A DNA stretch of 33,735 nucleotides from Candidatus Saccharimonadota bacterium (GCA_027345405.1 DAHWID010000006.1:1-33735), one strand, 5' to 3'; shown: positions 1 through 10,947, counted from the first letter of the stretch. The notes: a model not told the origin generated them from the letters alone. A program made the numbers and translations.

Positions 1-132
1 GTTCAAGGCTTTATAGCTACGCATGAGCCGTTGATTCTTCTAATTTCGTTGCTCATTTTAGTCTACGCTCTTCTAATTAGTGTACGTCAAATAGTCCATT
101 GTCCTAGTTGTCAAATTAAAGATCATCACTAA
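1..132 (+). CDS. C-terminal fragment of a membrane protein ending in a CPSC motif (5' truncated by window)
   Basis: Frame 1 is open from base 1 to TAA at 130-132: VQGFIATHEPLILLISLLILVYALLISVRQIVHCPSCQIKDHH*. One hydrophobic helix followed by a CxxC tail. Confidence 0.5.
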   Translation, partial: VQGFIATHEPLILLISLLILVYALLISVRQIVHCPSCQIKDHH

Positions 133-143
133 AAAGGGGAATC

Positions 144-716
144 ATGAAGAAGTATTATGCTGCTAGACAACCGATTCGTTTTTTAAGTAAGCATCTTTAT
201 TTGACGCGTTCTGTGAGGCTAACGCTGGTTCTCTTTTTAATTATTGCATCTATATTCTATGGGAACTACTTTAAAGTTGATAGTCAGAATGCTAGCGGCC
301 TAGATAGCAATACTGGCCCCAACAAGAAAATTGTGATTAATCATGTTGGCAAGTTAGTAGATAATGCCGTGAGCGCCAATAATTGGTTTGCTAAATACCA
401 TCAACTTCAAAGTACTATACTTAAAGAGTCAAGAGTCGCTCAAGTTAATAGTATAGACAGTAGTACAATTTCATTTTATGAGTCATGCCAACAATTAAAC
501 AATAGCTTATTAGTTGCCAAAGGAATTCCAATGATTCCTAACCTAGCCGCTCAAGAGTCTTGGCAAAAAGCGCAAATATATTATCAATCGGCAGTCAGCT
601 TATGTAGCTTCCCAAAGATTTTAACTCTTCAAGCTCCTTCTGCATTTATTAATAATTTAAGGCAGGGAGACAAACAGCTTTTAAGTTCGATTAATTTCAT
701 ACTGAATTGCTGTTAA
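144..716 (+). CDS. Hypothetical protein with a single N-terminal TM helix/signal anchor
   Basis: 190-aa ORF with AAAAGGGG upstream; hydrophobic segment LTLVLFLIIASIFYGNYF; rest polar. No family recognised. Confidence 0.7.
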   Translation: MKKYYAARQPIRFLSKHLYLTRSVRLTLVLFLIIASIFYGNYFKVDSQNASGLDSNTGPNKKIVINHVGKLVDNAVSANNWFAKYHQLQSTILKESRVAQVNSIDSSTISFYESCQQLNNSLLVAKGIPMIPNLAAQESWQKAQIYYQSAVSLCSFPKILTLQAPSAFINNLRQGDKQLLSSINFILNCC

Positions 717-811
717 TTAAGACAGATAAGGCTTTGGTTACTAATAAACAAAAGAAGAAAGGAGCATAAATTATGTGTCCCGATTGTAAATAAATGAAAG
801 GATAAAATCTT

Positions 812-2215
812 ATGGAACAGTACGATCTAGTTATCGTTGGCGGTGGAGCGGGTGCATTTGCCGCTGCCATTAAGGCTAACGAACTTGGAGCCAAAACCGC
901 AATTATTAACTCTGGCTTACCGCTTGGGGGTACATGTGTCAACGTAGGTTGTGTGCCGTCGAAGACATTGTTACACGCAGCCGAACTATTGTATGGTGCA
1001 AAAAATCACGGCGTGCCGGGTATTGAGCTATCGCCAAATAAAACTGATTATGCGGCAGTGGTCGCTGATGAAATGGCGTTGGTGAAACAGCTGCGAAACG
1101 AAAAGTATGAGCAAGTGCTTAAAGGCCTAGATAACGTAACCTTTATAGAAGGTAGTGCCAGTTTTGTATCAGATACTGTCGTTAAAGTAGGGGCTAAGCA
1201 AATTAAAGCGGCTAAATTTATTATAGCTACTGGCTCAACCGCGATTGTACCGGACATTGAAGGATTAGCTGAGGCTGGTTATATGACACATATTGAAGTG
1301 ATGGGGCTTAAAACAGTTCCGAAACGTTTAGTAGTTATTGGAGCGGGCCCTGTCGGATTGGAGCTGAGCCAACTATACGCCAGATTTGGCGCTCAAGTAA
1401 CGATTTTGCAACGCGCAGCCAGTATTATGCCCAGCGCTGAACCTATATTAACGCAACGTTTAGAACAAATTCTGAGTAACGAAGGGATTAGTATTAAAAC
1501 TAGCGTTCAATTAACTAAAGTGGTTGCAAAAAACGGCACAAAGATGGTGTTTTATACCGATAAAGCTGGCGAAGCTGTAGTTGAAGCTGAGCAAATACTG
1601 CTGGCTGCCGGTAAGGCTGCTAATACTCGAGAGTTAAATCTTACGGCAGCGGGTGTTGAGGTAAATGACAAACAAGCGATTGTTACTTATCCTAATTTGC
1701 AGACTTCACAAGAAAGAATCTATGCAGTTGGAGACGTAACTAATCTACCGCTACGACTTGAGACTACAGCTGGGCGCGAAGGCACATATGCGGCCGAGAA
1801 TGCGCTACATGGTACTAATAAATTCATTGACTATCATAGCGTGCCCTACACGGTGTTTACAGACCCCCAACTCGCGAGCGTTGGTTATACCGAAGATGAA
1901 CAAATGGCGGAATTAAATGTCTGCGCTTGTCGTAGTGTAACTTTTGATAAATTACCAAAAGCCATCATAACGAAACGAACCGAAGGAGTTATTAAAATAG
2001 CCATACATCCAGAGACTAATGTCATTATGGGTGTGCATATTTTAGCGCCTAACGCAGGCGACCTTATCGCTCAAGCGATGGTATTAATAAAAAACAAAAA
2101 TACGGTGTATGACGTTGAGGATATGTTGCCGGTATTCCCAACTCTATCTGAGGCTATTAAATTAGCAGCCATGTCATTTACCAAGGACATTACAAAAATG
2201 AGTTGTTGTACCTAA
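812..2215 (+). CDS. merA: Mercuric reductase-like FAD/NAD(P)-dependent disulfide oxidoreductase (no N-terminal HMA domain)
   Basis: FAD motif VIVGGGAGAFAAAIKA, redox motif GGTCVNVGCVPSK, NAD motif VVIGAGPVGLELSQ, and C-terminal FTKDITKMSCCT matching the vicinal-Cys tail of MerA. Confidence 0.85.
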   Translation: MEQYDLVIVGGGAGAFAAAIKANELGAKTAIINSGLPLGGTCVNVGCVPSKTLLHAAELLYGAKNHGVPGIELSPNKTDYAAVVADEMALVKQLRNEKYEQVLKGLDNVTFIEGSASFVSDTVVKVGAKQIKAAKFIIATGSTAIVPDIEGLAEAGYMTHIEVMGLKTVPKRLVVIGAGPVGLELSQLYARFGAQVTILQRAASIMPSAEPILTQRLEQILSNEGISIKTSVQLTKVVAKNGTKMVFYTDKAGEAVVEAEQILLAAGKAANTRELNLTAAGVEVNDKQAIVTYPNLQTSQERIYAVGDVTNLPLRLETTAGREGTYAAENALHGTNKFIDYHSVPYTVFTDPQLASVGYTEDEQMAELNVCACRSVTFDKLPKAIITKRTEGVIKIAIHPETNVIMGVHILAPNAGDLIAQAMVLIKNKNTVYDVEDMLPVFPTLSEAIKLAAMSFTKDITKMSCCT

Positions 2216-2416
2216 GCTGTCATTCTTCCTTTTGCTGAATTAACGCTTGATTGGTAAGATTCCATTCGGATTACGCTCGCGAGATATGCCATTGACTATA
2301 TCTATATAGGTGAGGTTTTGCTTTTGTTTAGTTAAATTAACCTATTTAAATTCACAAAGGCATTTTGTCGGTGCTAAAGATGTGCTTTTGGCGTAACCAC
2401 GTTTGATGCAATACTG

Positions 2417-2536
2417 CTAAAAAAGCGATCCAATCAAAAACCCAAGTATAAAGCTAGCAGCAATAAAAGCCAGCAAGCGGGTTAATGGCATGCTAATCAC
2501 ATGTGCAGCAGAGGCAAATACTATAAGACCAAGCAT
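2417..2536 (-). CDS. Possible 39-aa hydrophobic small protein
   Basis: Manual reverse-strand translation from CAT (2534-2536) to stop (2417-2419): MLGLIVFASAAHVISMPLTRLLAFIAASFILGFLIGSLF. No strong Shine-Dalgarno. Confidence 0.2.
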   Translation of the reverse strand: MLGLIVFASAAHVISMPLTRLLAFIAASFILGFLIGSLF

Positions 2537-2586
2537 TCTTATCTATTACTGAGTTTATGTATCCGTTTGCTATTATAAGCATAAGC

Positions 2587-5085
2587 ATGGACAAAGATAA
2601 ACTAAAGAACATTTCAGTCAATGAGGTTGCAGACTTATTAAAATCGTCCACTAGCGGTCTTTCATCTCTCGAGGCTAAAAACCGCCAAGAACTATATGGC
2701 TTTAACGTGCTAAAGAATGAAACCAAACTTAGCGTCATCAAGCTTTTAGCTAAGCAATTTAAAAGCTCACTTGTTTATTTGCTAGTTATAGCATCAGCTT
2801 TATCTTTTATATTGAAGGACCTGAATGATGGCTTAGTTATTGCCGCTATCTTGATAATCAACGCCGGGCTTGGCTTTTACCAAGAATACAAATCTGAAAA
2901 GGCAGTTGAAAAACTACAGAAGTTGGTAGGGAAAGAAGTACTTACTATACGTGACGCTAAACAGACACTTACTGCTGAGCGATTACTTGTACCCGGCGAT
3001 GTAGTCATCTTGCGTGAAGGAGATATAGTTCCGGCCGATATACGGTTATTTAGTGCTAATGATCTGGCTGTCAATGAGTCCCAGCTAACTGGTGAATCAA
3101 TGGCTGTAAACAAAAGTATTGAGGGTGAGCATGCGTTTGTTTATGCCGGTAGCGTCATCGAACAAGGCGAAGGTCATGGGTTTGTCTATGCTACAGCCGG
3201 CAATACGGAACTTGGCAAAATCGCACATTTGTCCAGTTCGACGCGGCGCATTACCCAGTTCGAAAAATCGCTCTCATCATTTAGTGGATTTCTGATAAAG
3301 GTTACTTTCTTGACTTTACTAGCAGTCTTTATTTTAAAAATCATTATTACCCATGACGCATCGCATATTGGTACGCTGGCGCTGTTTATCATTGCCTTAT
3401 CTATCGCGGTAGTGCCGGAAGCGATGCCGGTCATAGTTACGGTTACTCTATCAAGAGGTGCACTCAATCTTGCTAAACGTCATGTAATCGCGAAGACCTT
3501 GACGGCAGTTGAAGATCTGGGCAATGTTAATATCCTTTGCAGCGATAAAACTGGTACTCTGACAGAGAACAAACAAACAATTACGAAGATAGAGGCAGAA
3601 GACAATAATTTCTTTCAATTGCTTGCGATTGCCAGTTTAGAGAGTATAGATGAAAAACGTAAAAAGTTTCAGAATTCATTTGATAAAGCCTTTTTAGAGT
3701 ATGTTCCTTCAGATATACAAGATAAGGCAAAGTCCTTCAATCGTTTGGCAGAATTGCCATTTGATCCTGCGGCTAGAAGGAGGCGGGTAGTAACGAGTGA
3801 CGGCAACAAGACTTACCTTATTGAACTCGGTTCAGTCGAAACTTTACTGGATGTAACTAACAGCCCCAATAAGGTCGCTTACCTAAAAATAAGCAAAGAA
3901 GACGGGGAGCAGGGGCTAAGGCATCTAGCTATAGCATATAAAGAGGTTAACTATACCTCTAGCAATGACTTTGATATCTTAAAGCACGAGCAAGACTTGC
4001 AGTTTGTCGGGTTTGTGGCGCTCGAAGATCCGCTTAGACCATCAGCTAAGCACACGATTGCACTAGCAGAAAAACTAGGCGTTGCTATAAAAATACTTTC
4101 TGGCGATAGTCGGGAAGTAACTCAATATGTTGCGCGTCAGGTTGGCTTAGTTGACGATCAGCATAGAGTATATACGGGAGAAGAACTGGATAAATTGCCT
4201 GACGATCAGCTGGCACAAGTCATTCAAGCTAATAGCGCGTTCGCGAGACTCAATCCAGAACAAAAGTACCGTATTATAAGGCTGCTTAAACTGCATGGTA
4301 ATGTAGTTGGTTACCAGGGAGATGGAATCAACGATGCCCCGGCCTTGAAGCTGGCTGATGTAGCGATCGCAGTTAATAATGCGACCGACGTGGCTCAAGA
4401 AAGTGCGGACATCCTACTGCTCAGAGATGACATAGAAGTAATCATAAACGGGATTAAATATGGTAGAGGGATCTTTAGCAATATTAATAAATATATTAGG
4501 TTTACTTTTGTTAGTAATTGGGGTAACTTTTTTGCCTTATCTGCATTGTATCTAATGTCAGCATCTAGCTTGCCGATATTGCCTGTTCAGGTTTTGTTAA
4601 CGAGCCTACTGACGGATCTGCCATGCATAACTATAGCCACTGATAATGTCGATGTGTCTGAACTAGAGCGCCCCAGCAAGTTCAATGTTCATTCCTTGAT
4701 GTTTATTTCTATGTTTCTAGGTACCATCACGGCGGTGTTTGAAATAATGTACTTTAACCTTATAAAAGGTCATTCTGCTGGAGTGGCAGCTACCGGATTG
4801 TACCTGTTCTTAACATTTACCGCCCTGATAGTCATATTCTCTATCCGCAACAAGAGTCATTTTTGGAGAGCACCTAAGATGTCTCGGCCAATGAAACTCG
4901 GCTTTGCGATCATTTCGGTGGTGTCTATCGCTTTGGTCTATACTCCCGCTATTAAAGAGCTGTTTTCTTTTTCGCATTTTTCAATGGAACTGTTCGGTAT
5001 TACGGCATTAATGACCGTGGTTTACTTCCTGGTGATGGATGCCGTTAAGGTTTGGTTCTATAAGACCAATATACTTAAAGAATAA
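2587..5085 (+). CDS. P-type cation-transporting ATPase, MgtA/type IIIB-like features
   Basis: DKTGTLT phosphorylation motif, LTGES, GDGINDAPAL, PEAMP in TM4; SNWGNFFAL...DLPCITIATDNVD resembles the TM5-6 region of MgtA. Start chosen at the internal Met MDKDKLK (ORF track starts at 2557). Confidence 0.88.
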   Translation: MDKDKLKNISVNEVADLLKSSTSGLSSLEAKNRQELYGFNVLKNETKLSVIKLLAKQFKSSLVYLLVIASALSFILKDLNDGLVIAAILIINAGLGFYQEYKSEKAVEKLQKLVGKEVLTIRDAKQTLTAERLLVPGDVVILREGDIVPADIRLFSANDLAVNESQLTGESMAVNKSIEGEHAFVYAGSVIEQGEGHGFVYATAGNTELGKIAHLSSSTRRITQFEKSLSSFSGFLIKVTFLTLLAVFILKIIITHDASHIGTLALFIIALSIAVVPEAMPVIVTVTLSRGALNLAKRHVIAKTLTAVEDLGNVNILCSDKTGTLTENKQTITKIEAEDNNFFQLLAIASLESIDEKRKKFQNSFDKAFLEYVPSDIQDKAKSFNRLAELPFDPAARRRRVVTSDGNKTYLIELGSVETLLDVTNSPNKVAYLKISKEDGEQGLRHLAIAYKEVNYTSSNDFDILKHEQDLQFVGFVALEDPLRPSAKHTIALAEKLGVAIKILSGDSREVTQYVARQVGLVDDQHRVYTGEELDKLPDDQLAQVIQANSAFARLNPEQKYRIIRLLKLHGNVVGYQGDGINDAPALKLADVAIAVNNATDVAQESADILLLRDDIEVIINGIKYGRGIFSNINKYIRFTFVSNWGNFFALSALYLMSASSLPILPVQVLLTSLLTDLPCITIATDNVDVSELERPSKFNVHSLMFISMFLGTITAVFEIMYFNLIKGHSAGVAATGLYLFLTFTALIVIFSIRNKSHFWRAPKMSRPMKLGFAIISVVSIALVYTPAIKELFSFSHFSMELFGITALMTVVYFLVMDAVKVWFYKTNILKE

Positions 5086-5211
5086 CAAAAATTAGCTGGT
5101 ATAATGCGAAGATCAAAAGCAGCAGTCACAACATCGAAAATTGTACTGTTTATGAAAGGCGCATGTTTAGGTAATGACCATTCCACGTTAGCTTTGATAT
5201 AATGAACCCTA

Positions 5212-6981
5212 ATGGATTCTGGTAAGCGCCGCCGTTATTTTGATGTCTATAAACCGGTTACTAACCAGACCTATCAACCAAGGGTGCCCGCTAAGCAGCG
5301 AGAACAGCTGGACCAAAACAAAAATAATTATCCTACTAATTTGACACGGCCTACTAATCAGACAAAAAGGTATGTTCTAAGAAGCGCTGATAACAGCAAC
5401 TCAATTAATCATAGCTCGCTTGAGTATCAGCCACGATATGGCCGGCATCACGGGCAGCAATTGCCAAAGAATAGAAAAACTAAACATAAAGTACTTAAAC
5501 GGGTTTTGCTTAGCTTGAGTGTAGTTTTAGTGATAATTATTGGCGTCGGTATATTTTATGGCTGGTCAATGAATAATTTGCTTAAACGGATAAGCGTTTT
5601 AGGACTCACTCCGAATGTGGGTGGCACGGAGAATATTTTGATCGCTGGGTCTACTACTCGCTGCGGACTAAAGTTTCAAAGCACGCAGTGGGGTTTATGT
5701 TCTCAAGTGGGAGCCGATGAGAATAGTGACATTATAATGATAGCTCATCTTAATCCTGCGACACACCAGGTCAGCCTACTATCAATACCGCGCGATACGT
5801 TCGTGCCTAACGCCAGATCCGGTAACCAGTCGTTTAAGATAGATGCTGCGCTTTACCAAGGACCAAGTCAATTAGTCAAAGCTATAGAGGAAGATTTTGG
5901 CATTCCAATCCAGAATTATGTTGAGGTTAACTTCGATGGTTTTGTGAATACAGTTAATGCTATAGGTGGTATCCGGATGGACTTTCCCATGCCGGTCTAT
6001 GATGCCTATTCGCATTTGAACATTACCCAAGCTGGCTGCACACAGCTTAATGGCATTACGGCACTGCAGCTGATAAGAGCTAGACATTTGCAATATAAGC
6101 CAGCCTCAGTCACGACCAACGATAAGGCTTATTGGCCTTATGAAAATCAGAGTGATATAGGCAGAATAGCTCGTACGCATGAATTTATGCGAGTACTCGC
6201 GAGTACGATTATGAAAAAGGGAATATCTAATCCGCTAACCGATGAAAGAATTATATCGTCAATCTTACCAAATCTAACGGTGGACTCAGGGTTTACTGAC
6301 TCCAAAATATTAAGCTTGGTTGAAGCGTTCCATAGCGTTAATGTTGTGAATGCGCCCGAATATACCTTGCCTATCGTAATTCCTCCCTTCGGCCCGTACT
6401 ACTTTAATAATATTAACTATGGGGATGTAGTTTTTCCGGTTGAACCAACCGATCAAAGTATTATTAATGAATTTTTAGGTCAACCTAATAACGTCAATAC
6501 GATGACTGGGAAAAAATTGCCTGCTCCAGGTTCTATAACAGTTAATGTAATGAATGGCAGCGGTTTAAGCGGGCAAGCTACCAAAATCGCATCCGGCCTA
6601 GGTAGCCTCGGTTTTAATATTGGCACAGTGGGTGATCTAGTGCCGCAAAGTAGCCAAGCCCAAGAGACCTATGTTTATTACAAAAGCGGAGATGAGGCTC
6701 AGGCTGAGGCCGTGGCTAAACAATTGACCGGTTATGTAGTAATGGCTCTTAATTCGAACAAAGTCGCAAAAGGGGCGCAAGTTATGGTAATTACCGGAAC
6801 TGCTTCAGGCGTCAATGCGTCAGTAGCTTCTACCTCGAGCCAAAACTCAGCCGGACCAGCGCGTACCAGTTTGAGCACCTCAAACAGCGTCACTTCAGCC
6901 AAACCGTCAGACGGTTTTTCCGCTCCTTCCAATCCACAAGAAGGATTGACTCCGTGGGATCCTCGAGCTTGCACGGATTAA
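5212..6981 (+). CDS. LCP (LytR-CpsA-Psr) family protein with C-terminal LytR_C-like domain
   Basis: N-terminal cytoplasmic basic region, TM helix, NSDIIMIAHLNPATHQVSLLSIPRDTFV, LQLIRARH core motifs, and ITVNVMNGSGLSGQATKIASGL LytR_C-like segment. Confidence 0.9.
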   Translation: MDSGKRRRYFDVYKPVTNQTYQPRVPAKQREQLDQNKNNYPTNLTRPTNQTKRYVLRSADNSNSINHSSLEYQPRYGRHHGQQLPKNRKTKHKVLKRVLLSLSVVLVIIIGVGIFYGWSMNNLLKRISVLGLTPNVGGTENILIAGSTTRCGLKFQSTQWGLCSQVGADENSDIIMIAHLNPATHQVSLLSIPRDTFVPNARSGNQSFKIDAALYQGPSQLVKAIEEDFGIPIQNYVEVNFDGFVNTVNAIGGIRMDFPMPVYDAYSHLNITQAGCTQLNGITALQLIRARHLQYKPASVTTNDKAYWPYENQSDIGRIARTHEFMRVLASTIMKKGISNPLTDERIISSILPNLTVDSGFTDSKILSLVEAFHSVNVVNAPEYTLPIVIPPFGPYYFNNINYGDVVFPVEPTDQSIINEFLGQPNNVNTMTGKKLPAPGSITVNVMNGSGLSGQATKIASGLGSLGFNIGTVGDLVPQSSQAQETYVYYKSGDEAQAEAVAKQLTGYVVMALNSNKVAKGAQVMVITGTASGVNASVASTSSQNSAGPARTSLSTSNSVTSAKPSDGFSAPSNPQEGLTPWDPRACTD

Positions 6982-7175
6982 TAAAAACCAATAAGCACTA
7001 AGAAAAGGATTTTAACTTAAGCAAAACTATAATTTCACTGTATTATGAAATTACGGGTATAGAGCTTAAGCAATTGGTATCAATGTTAGTTATGTTGATT
7101 GGCTGAGCCAACCAAGCCAGAAGTTTATGAATTAGAAAGGTAAGCGGTTATTAAAGTAAATGACCAAAGCGGAAG

Positions 7176-8345
7176 ATGAATGATCAGAAAACAATTCTAA
7201 CGGTCAATGTTGGTTCCTCAAGTATCAAGCTGGCTCTATTTAGTTTGAGTGACTTGCATAAAGAACTTGAGGCAGAAGTGACCAATATCGGTTCAGCTGA
7301 GGCCACTTTTATTTCCCCCAATCAGCATATTCCGGTTGTGGTAGAGGATCATGCTAAAGCTGCGGCATTATTAATGGAAAAACTAGACGATATGCTCGTA
7401 AATGCCAAGTTAGCTGCGATTGGACACCGGGTTGTGCACGGAGGTCCTATTTATTATCTGCCGACAGTTGTGAACGATGAAGTGGTTAGAAATTTAAAGT
7501 CATATTCGGCCTTTGACCCCGAACATCTCCCCGAAGAGCTTAATCTAATTGAGATTTTTAGCGTGCACTTTCCGAAAGTGCAACAAATAGCTTGTTTTGA
7601 TACGGCCTTTCATCATGACCTGCCCAATTATTCGAGAATTTTACCTCTCCCCCGTTATTTGGAACGAGACGGCTTGCGCCGCTATGGCTTTCATGGCCTA
7701 TCCTATGCCTATATTTTAGAAGATTTCAGAAGAAATGAGGGCGAAGCCGCAGTAAATGGAAAGCTCATTATTGCGCATTTAGGCAGCGGATCGAGCCTGG
7801 CAGCATTAAATGGCGGGATGCCTATCGATACGACTATGGCACTGACTCCCGCCTCGGGCATCACGATGAGTACTCGTTCCGGGGATATTGATCCAGGCAT
7901 CATAACTTACCTCGCTCATAATTATGGTTATGATATTCAGCAAATGAACCAGCTGTTTAATTTTAAGTCCGGATTACTCGGAATTTCTGAACAAACAGCA
8001 GACATGAAGAAGCTGCTCGAAGGCGCACAAGATAACGACTATGCCAGAGATGCAGTCGACATTTTTTGTTACAATGTAGCTAAGGTCATCGGTGGCTTCA
8101 CTGCTGCCCTAAACGGACTTAATTCTCTGGTATTTACTGGAGGAATCGGAGAAAATGCTCCAAAAATTCGCTCAAGAATCTGCGGGAGTCTAGGTTTTCT
8201 GGGAGTCGAGCTTGACCCCAACCGAAACGAGGCGGGAGAAAGACTTATATCATCCGACGGAGCACGAGTAGGGGTGCATGTAATCCATACCGATGAGTCG
8301 GTAACAATAGCTAGGGAAACCAAAAAATTATTGGGTGAACAATAA
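7176..8345 (+). CDS. ackA: Acetate kinase
   Basis: TVNVGSSSIKLALF, GHRVVHGG, AHLGSGSSLAALNGG, TGGIGENAPKIR motifs of acetate kinase. Confidence 0.95.
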   Translation: MNDQKTILTVNVGSSSIKLALFSLSDLHKELEAEVTNIGSAEATFISPNQHIPVVVEDHAKAAALLMEKLDDMLVNAKLAAIGHRVVHGGPIYYLPTVVNDEVVRNLKSYSAFDPEHLPEELNLIEIFSVHFPKVQQIACFDTAFHHDLPNYSRILPLPRYLERDGLRRYGFHGLSYAYILEDFRRNEGEAAVNGKLIIAHLGSGSSLAALNGGMPIDTTMALTPASGITMSTRSGDIDPGIITYLAHNYGYDIQQMNQLFNFKSGLLGISEQTADMKKLLEGAQDNDYARDAVDIFCYNVAKVIGGFTAALNGLNSLVFTGGIGENAPKIRSRICGSLGFLGVELDPNRNEAGERLISSDGARVGVHVIHTDESVTIARETKKLLGEQ

Positions 8346-8363
8346 CTTAATAAGGTGGGCAAT

Positions 8364-10733
8364 ATGGACAAAGACAACAAGCTTCCTCTTGATGAAGCAA
8401 CATTAAATAGAATCGATGCTTATTGGCGGGCTGCTAATTATCTTTCAGTGGGTCAAATTTATTTGTGCGATAATCCACTGCTTAAAGAACCTTTAAAACT
8501 CGAGCATGTCAAACGATTATTATTGGGTCACTGGGGCACCACACCAGGTCAGAACTTTATTTACGTTCATCTAAACCGCATCATAAAACAATATGACCTT
8601 AATATGATTTATGTTTCAGGGCCGGGTCACGGCGGTCCGGCACTAGTCAGCAACGTATATCTAGAAGGAACATTTAGCGAATATTACCAAGATGTAACTC
8701 AAGATGAGGCAGGGCTCAAGAAACTATTTAAGATGTTTTCGTTTCCAGGCGGTCTATCTAGCCATGTATCACCGCAAGTACCTGGCTCAATTCACGAGGG
8801 TGGTGAGCTGGGCTACAGTTTAAGCCATGCTTTTGGTGCTGTATTCGATAATCCTGATCTGATTGTAGCTTGCGTGGTGGGCGACGGGGAAGCCGAAACC
8901 GGTCCGCTTTCGACTTCATGGCACTCAAATAAGTTCTTGAATCCGCAAAAAGACGGTGCAGTATTGCCAATCCTGCATCTTAATGGCTATAAGATAAGTA
9001 ACCCTACGCTTTTAGCGCGGATTGAGCATGATGAATTGGAAAGCTTGTTTCGTGGTTACGGCTGGAGTCCTTATTTCGTAGAAGGTGATGATCCGCGCCC
9101 CATGCATCAGTTAATGGCAGCTGCGCTGGATGATGCCGCCTTGGAAATAAAACGGATTCAGCAGCAGGCCCGCAATAACAACGATCTGACCAGACCGCGC
9201 TGGCCGATGATCATATTGAACTCTCCAAAGGGGTGGACTGGACCCAAAAACCTTGACGGTAAACAGATTGAAGGAAATTTTCTATCACACCAAGTGCCGG
9301 TTATTGTGGACAAGGAGCATCCGGAAAATCTGAGCGTTCTTGAAGACTGGATGAAAAGCTACAAACCGGAAGAACTGTTTGATACGGACGGTAAATTGAT
9401 AGCAGAACTAGCATCATTACCACCGCAAGGCACTAGACGTATGGGGGCCAACCCGCATGCTAACGGAGGCAGTTTTTTAAGGGAGCTTGACTTACCAGAC
9501 TTCCGCAATTATGCCGTAGAGCTCGAATACCGAAGCGTCAGCAGTGAAGGTAATACACATGCTCTCGGCCCTTATTTGCGGGATGTAATTAAACAGAACA
9601 GTTCAATGCAAAACTTCAGAATTTTTGGGCCGGACGAGCTAGTCTCCAATCGCATAGATGCGGTTTTTGAAAGTACCAATAGACAATGGATGGCCAGGAC
9701 CCAGAAGAATGATGAATTTTTAGCACCGAGCGGCGCAGTCTTCGATTCAATGCTTAGCGAACACCAAATGGAAGGTTGGCTCGAAGGGTATATTTTGACA
9801 GGTCGACACGGTTTGATGCATAGCTATGAGGCTTTCATCAGGATTGTAGATTCGATGGTCAACCAGCACGCTAAATGGATCAAGATGTCGAATGAGTTAC
9901 CGTGGCGGCATCATATCGCGTCGCTAAATTATCTCTTGACATCTCACGTATGGAGACAAGACCATAATGGTTTTACGCACCAGGATCCGGGATTTATTGA
10001 TCACCTGCTCAATAAAAAAGCTTCGGTTGTACGTATTTACTTACCACCAGACGCCAACTGCCTACTCTCGACTATGGATCACTGTCTCAAGAGCCGCAAT
10101 TACATCAATTTAGTAGTTACGGGAAAGCACAACAGCCCACAGTGGCTTTCAATGGATGAAGCGGTGGATCATTGCACAAATGGCGTTGGTATTTGGGACT
10201 GGGCCAGTAACGACGGAGGTCAACCGGACGTGGTGATGGCGTGCGCCGGGGATGTTCCAACCCTAGAGGTCTTAGCGGCCGTATCGATACTTCGGGAGTA
10301 TTTGCCATCACTGAAAATACGCGTAGTTAATGTTGTTGATCTAATGAAACTTGAGCCGGACACTGAACATCCTCACGGATTAAGTGATATAGAATACGAT
10401 GAATTATTCACTAAAGATAAAGAGATAATTTTTGCCTTCCATGGCTATCCGTGGGTTATTCACCGGCTGACTTATCGACGCAGCAACCGAAACTTGCACG
10501 TTAGAGGGTATAAGGAGGAAGGAACAATTACCACAGCATTTGATATGACTGTACGCAATGATATGGACCGCTTTCATCTTGTGCTTGACGTCATTAATCG
10601 GCTGGGACTTACGGGAAGTGACGCCTTTAAGCTCAAAGAACTGATGGAAAACAGGTTGGTAGATCATGCAGAATATATCCGAATTAACGGTGTTGATATG
10701 CCCGAAGTACAAAACTTTAAGTGGAATTTCTAA
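8364..10733 (+). CDS. xfp: Xylulose-5-phosphate/fructose-6-phosphate phosphoketolase
   Basis: [79 protein letters not shown] are canonical phosphoketolase segments. Start at Met MDKDNK. Confidence 0.96.
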   Translation: MDKDNKLPLDEATLNRIDAYWRAANYLSVGQIYLCDNPLLKEPLKLEHVKRLLLGHWGTTPGQNFIYVHLNRIIKQYDLNMIYVSGPGHGGPALVSNVYLEGTFSEYYQDVTQDEAGLKKLFKMFSFPGGLSSHVSPQVPGSIHEGGELGYSLSHAFGAVFDNPDLIVACVVGDGEAETGPLSTSWHSNKFLNPQKDGAVLPILHLNGYKISNPTLLARIEHDELESLFRGYGWSPYFVEGDDPRPMHQLMAAALDDAALEIKRIQQQARNNNDLTRPRWPMIILNSPKGWTGPKNLDGKQIEGNFLSHQVPVIVDKEHPENLSVLEDWMKSYKPEELFDTDGKLIAELASLPPQGTRRMGANPHANGGSFLRELDLPDFRNYAVELEYRSVSSEGNTHALGPYLRDVIKQNSSMQNFRIFGPDELVSNRIDAVFESTNRQWMARTQKNDEFLAPSGAVFDSMLSEHQMEGWLEGYILTGRHGLMHSYEAFIRIVDSMVNQHAKWIKMSNELPWRHHIASLNYLLTSHVWRQDHNGFTHQDPGFIDHLLNKKASVVRIYLPPDANCLLSTMDHCLKSRNYINLVVTGKHNSPQWLSMDEAVDHCTNGVGIWDWASNDGGQPDVVMACAGDVPTLEVLAAVSILREYLPSLKIRVVNVVDLMKLEPDTEHPHGLSDIEYDELFTKDKEIIFAFHGYPWVIHRLTYRRSNRNLHVRGYKEEGTITTAFDMTVRNDMDRFHLVLDVINRLGLTGSDAFKLKELMENRLVDHAEYIRINGVDMPEVQNFKWNF

Positions 10734-10774
10734 AGCGCAATAGCACTAGTTAACGCTTGAAAGATTACTTATAT

Positions 10775-10810
10775 CGGGTTTTAAAAAGCCAGTTTTTGAA
10801 TTGAAACCCG
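10775..10810 (+). repeat. Inverted repeat/hairpin (CGGGTTT...AAACCCG) between xfp and the next gene
   Basis: CGGGTTTTAAAAAGCCAGTTTTTGAATTGAAACCCG; outer 7-bp stem plus inner AAAAA/TTTTT; no clear U-tract so terminator status uncertain. Confidence 0.4.
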
Positions 10811-10947
10811 ACTGTAGAGTTGAGGGCTATAAATCAACTAACACGTCTGTGAGCATGAAGTCACCTATCGATTATGCATTCAACCATATTGACTGCTTGG
10901 CTTCTCTAAGCGTAAGCTTAAAGTACAAATTTAATATAAGGAAAAGT

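Noticed and set aside
10775-10810. Rho-independent terminator after xfp
   Set aside because: Inverted repeat is real but lacks a trailing T-tract, so reported only as a hairpin.
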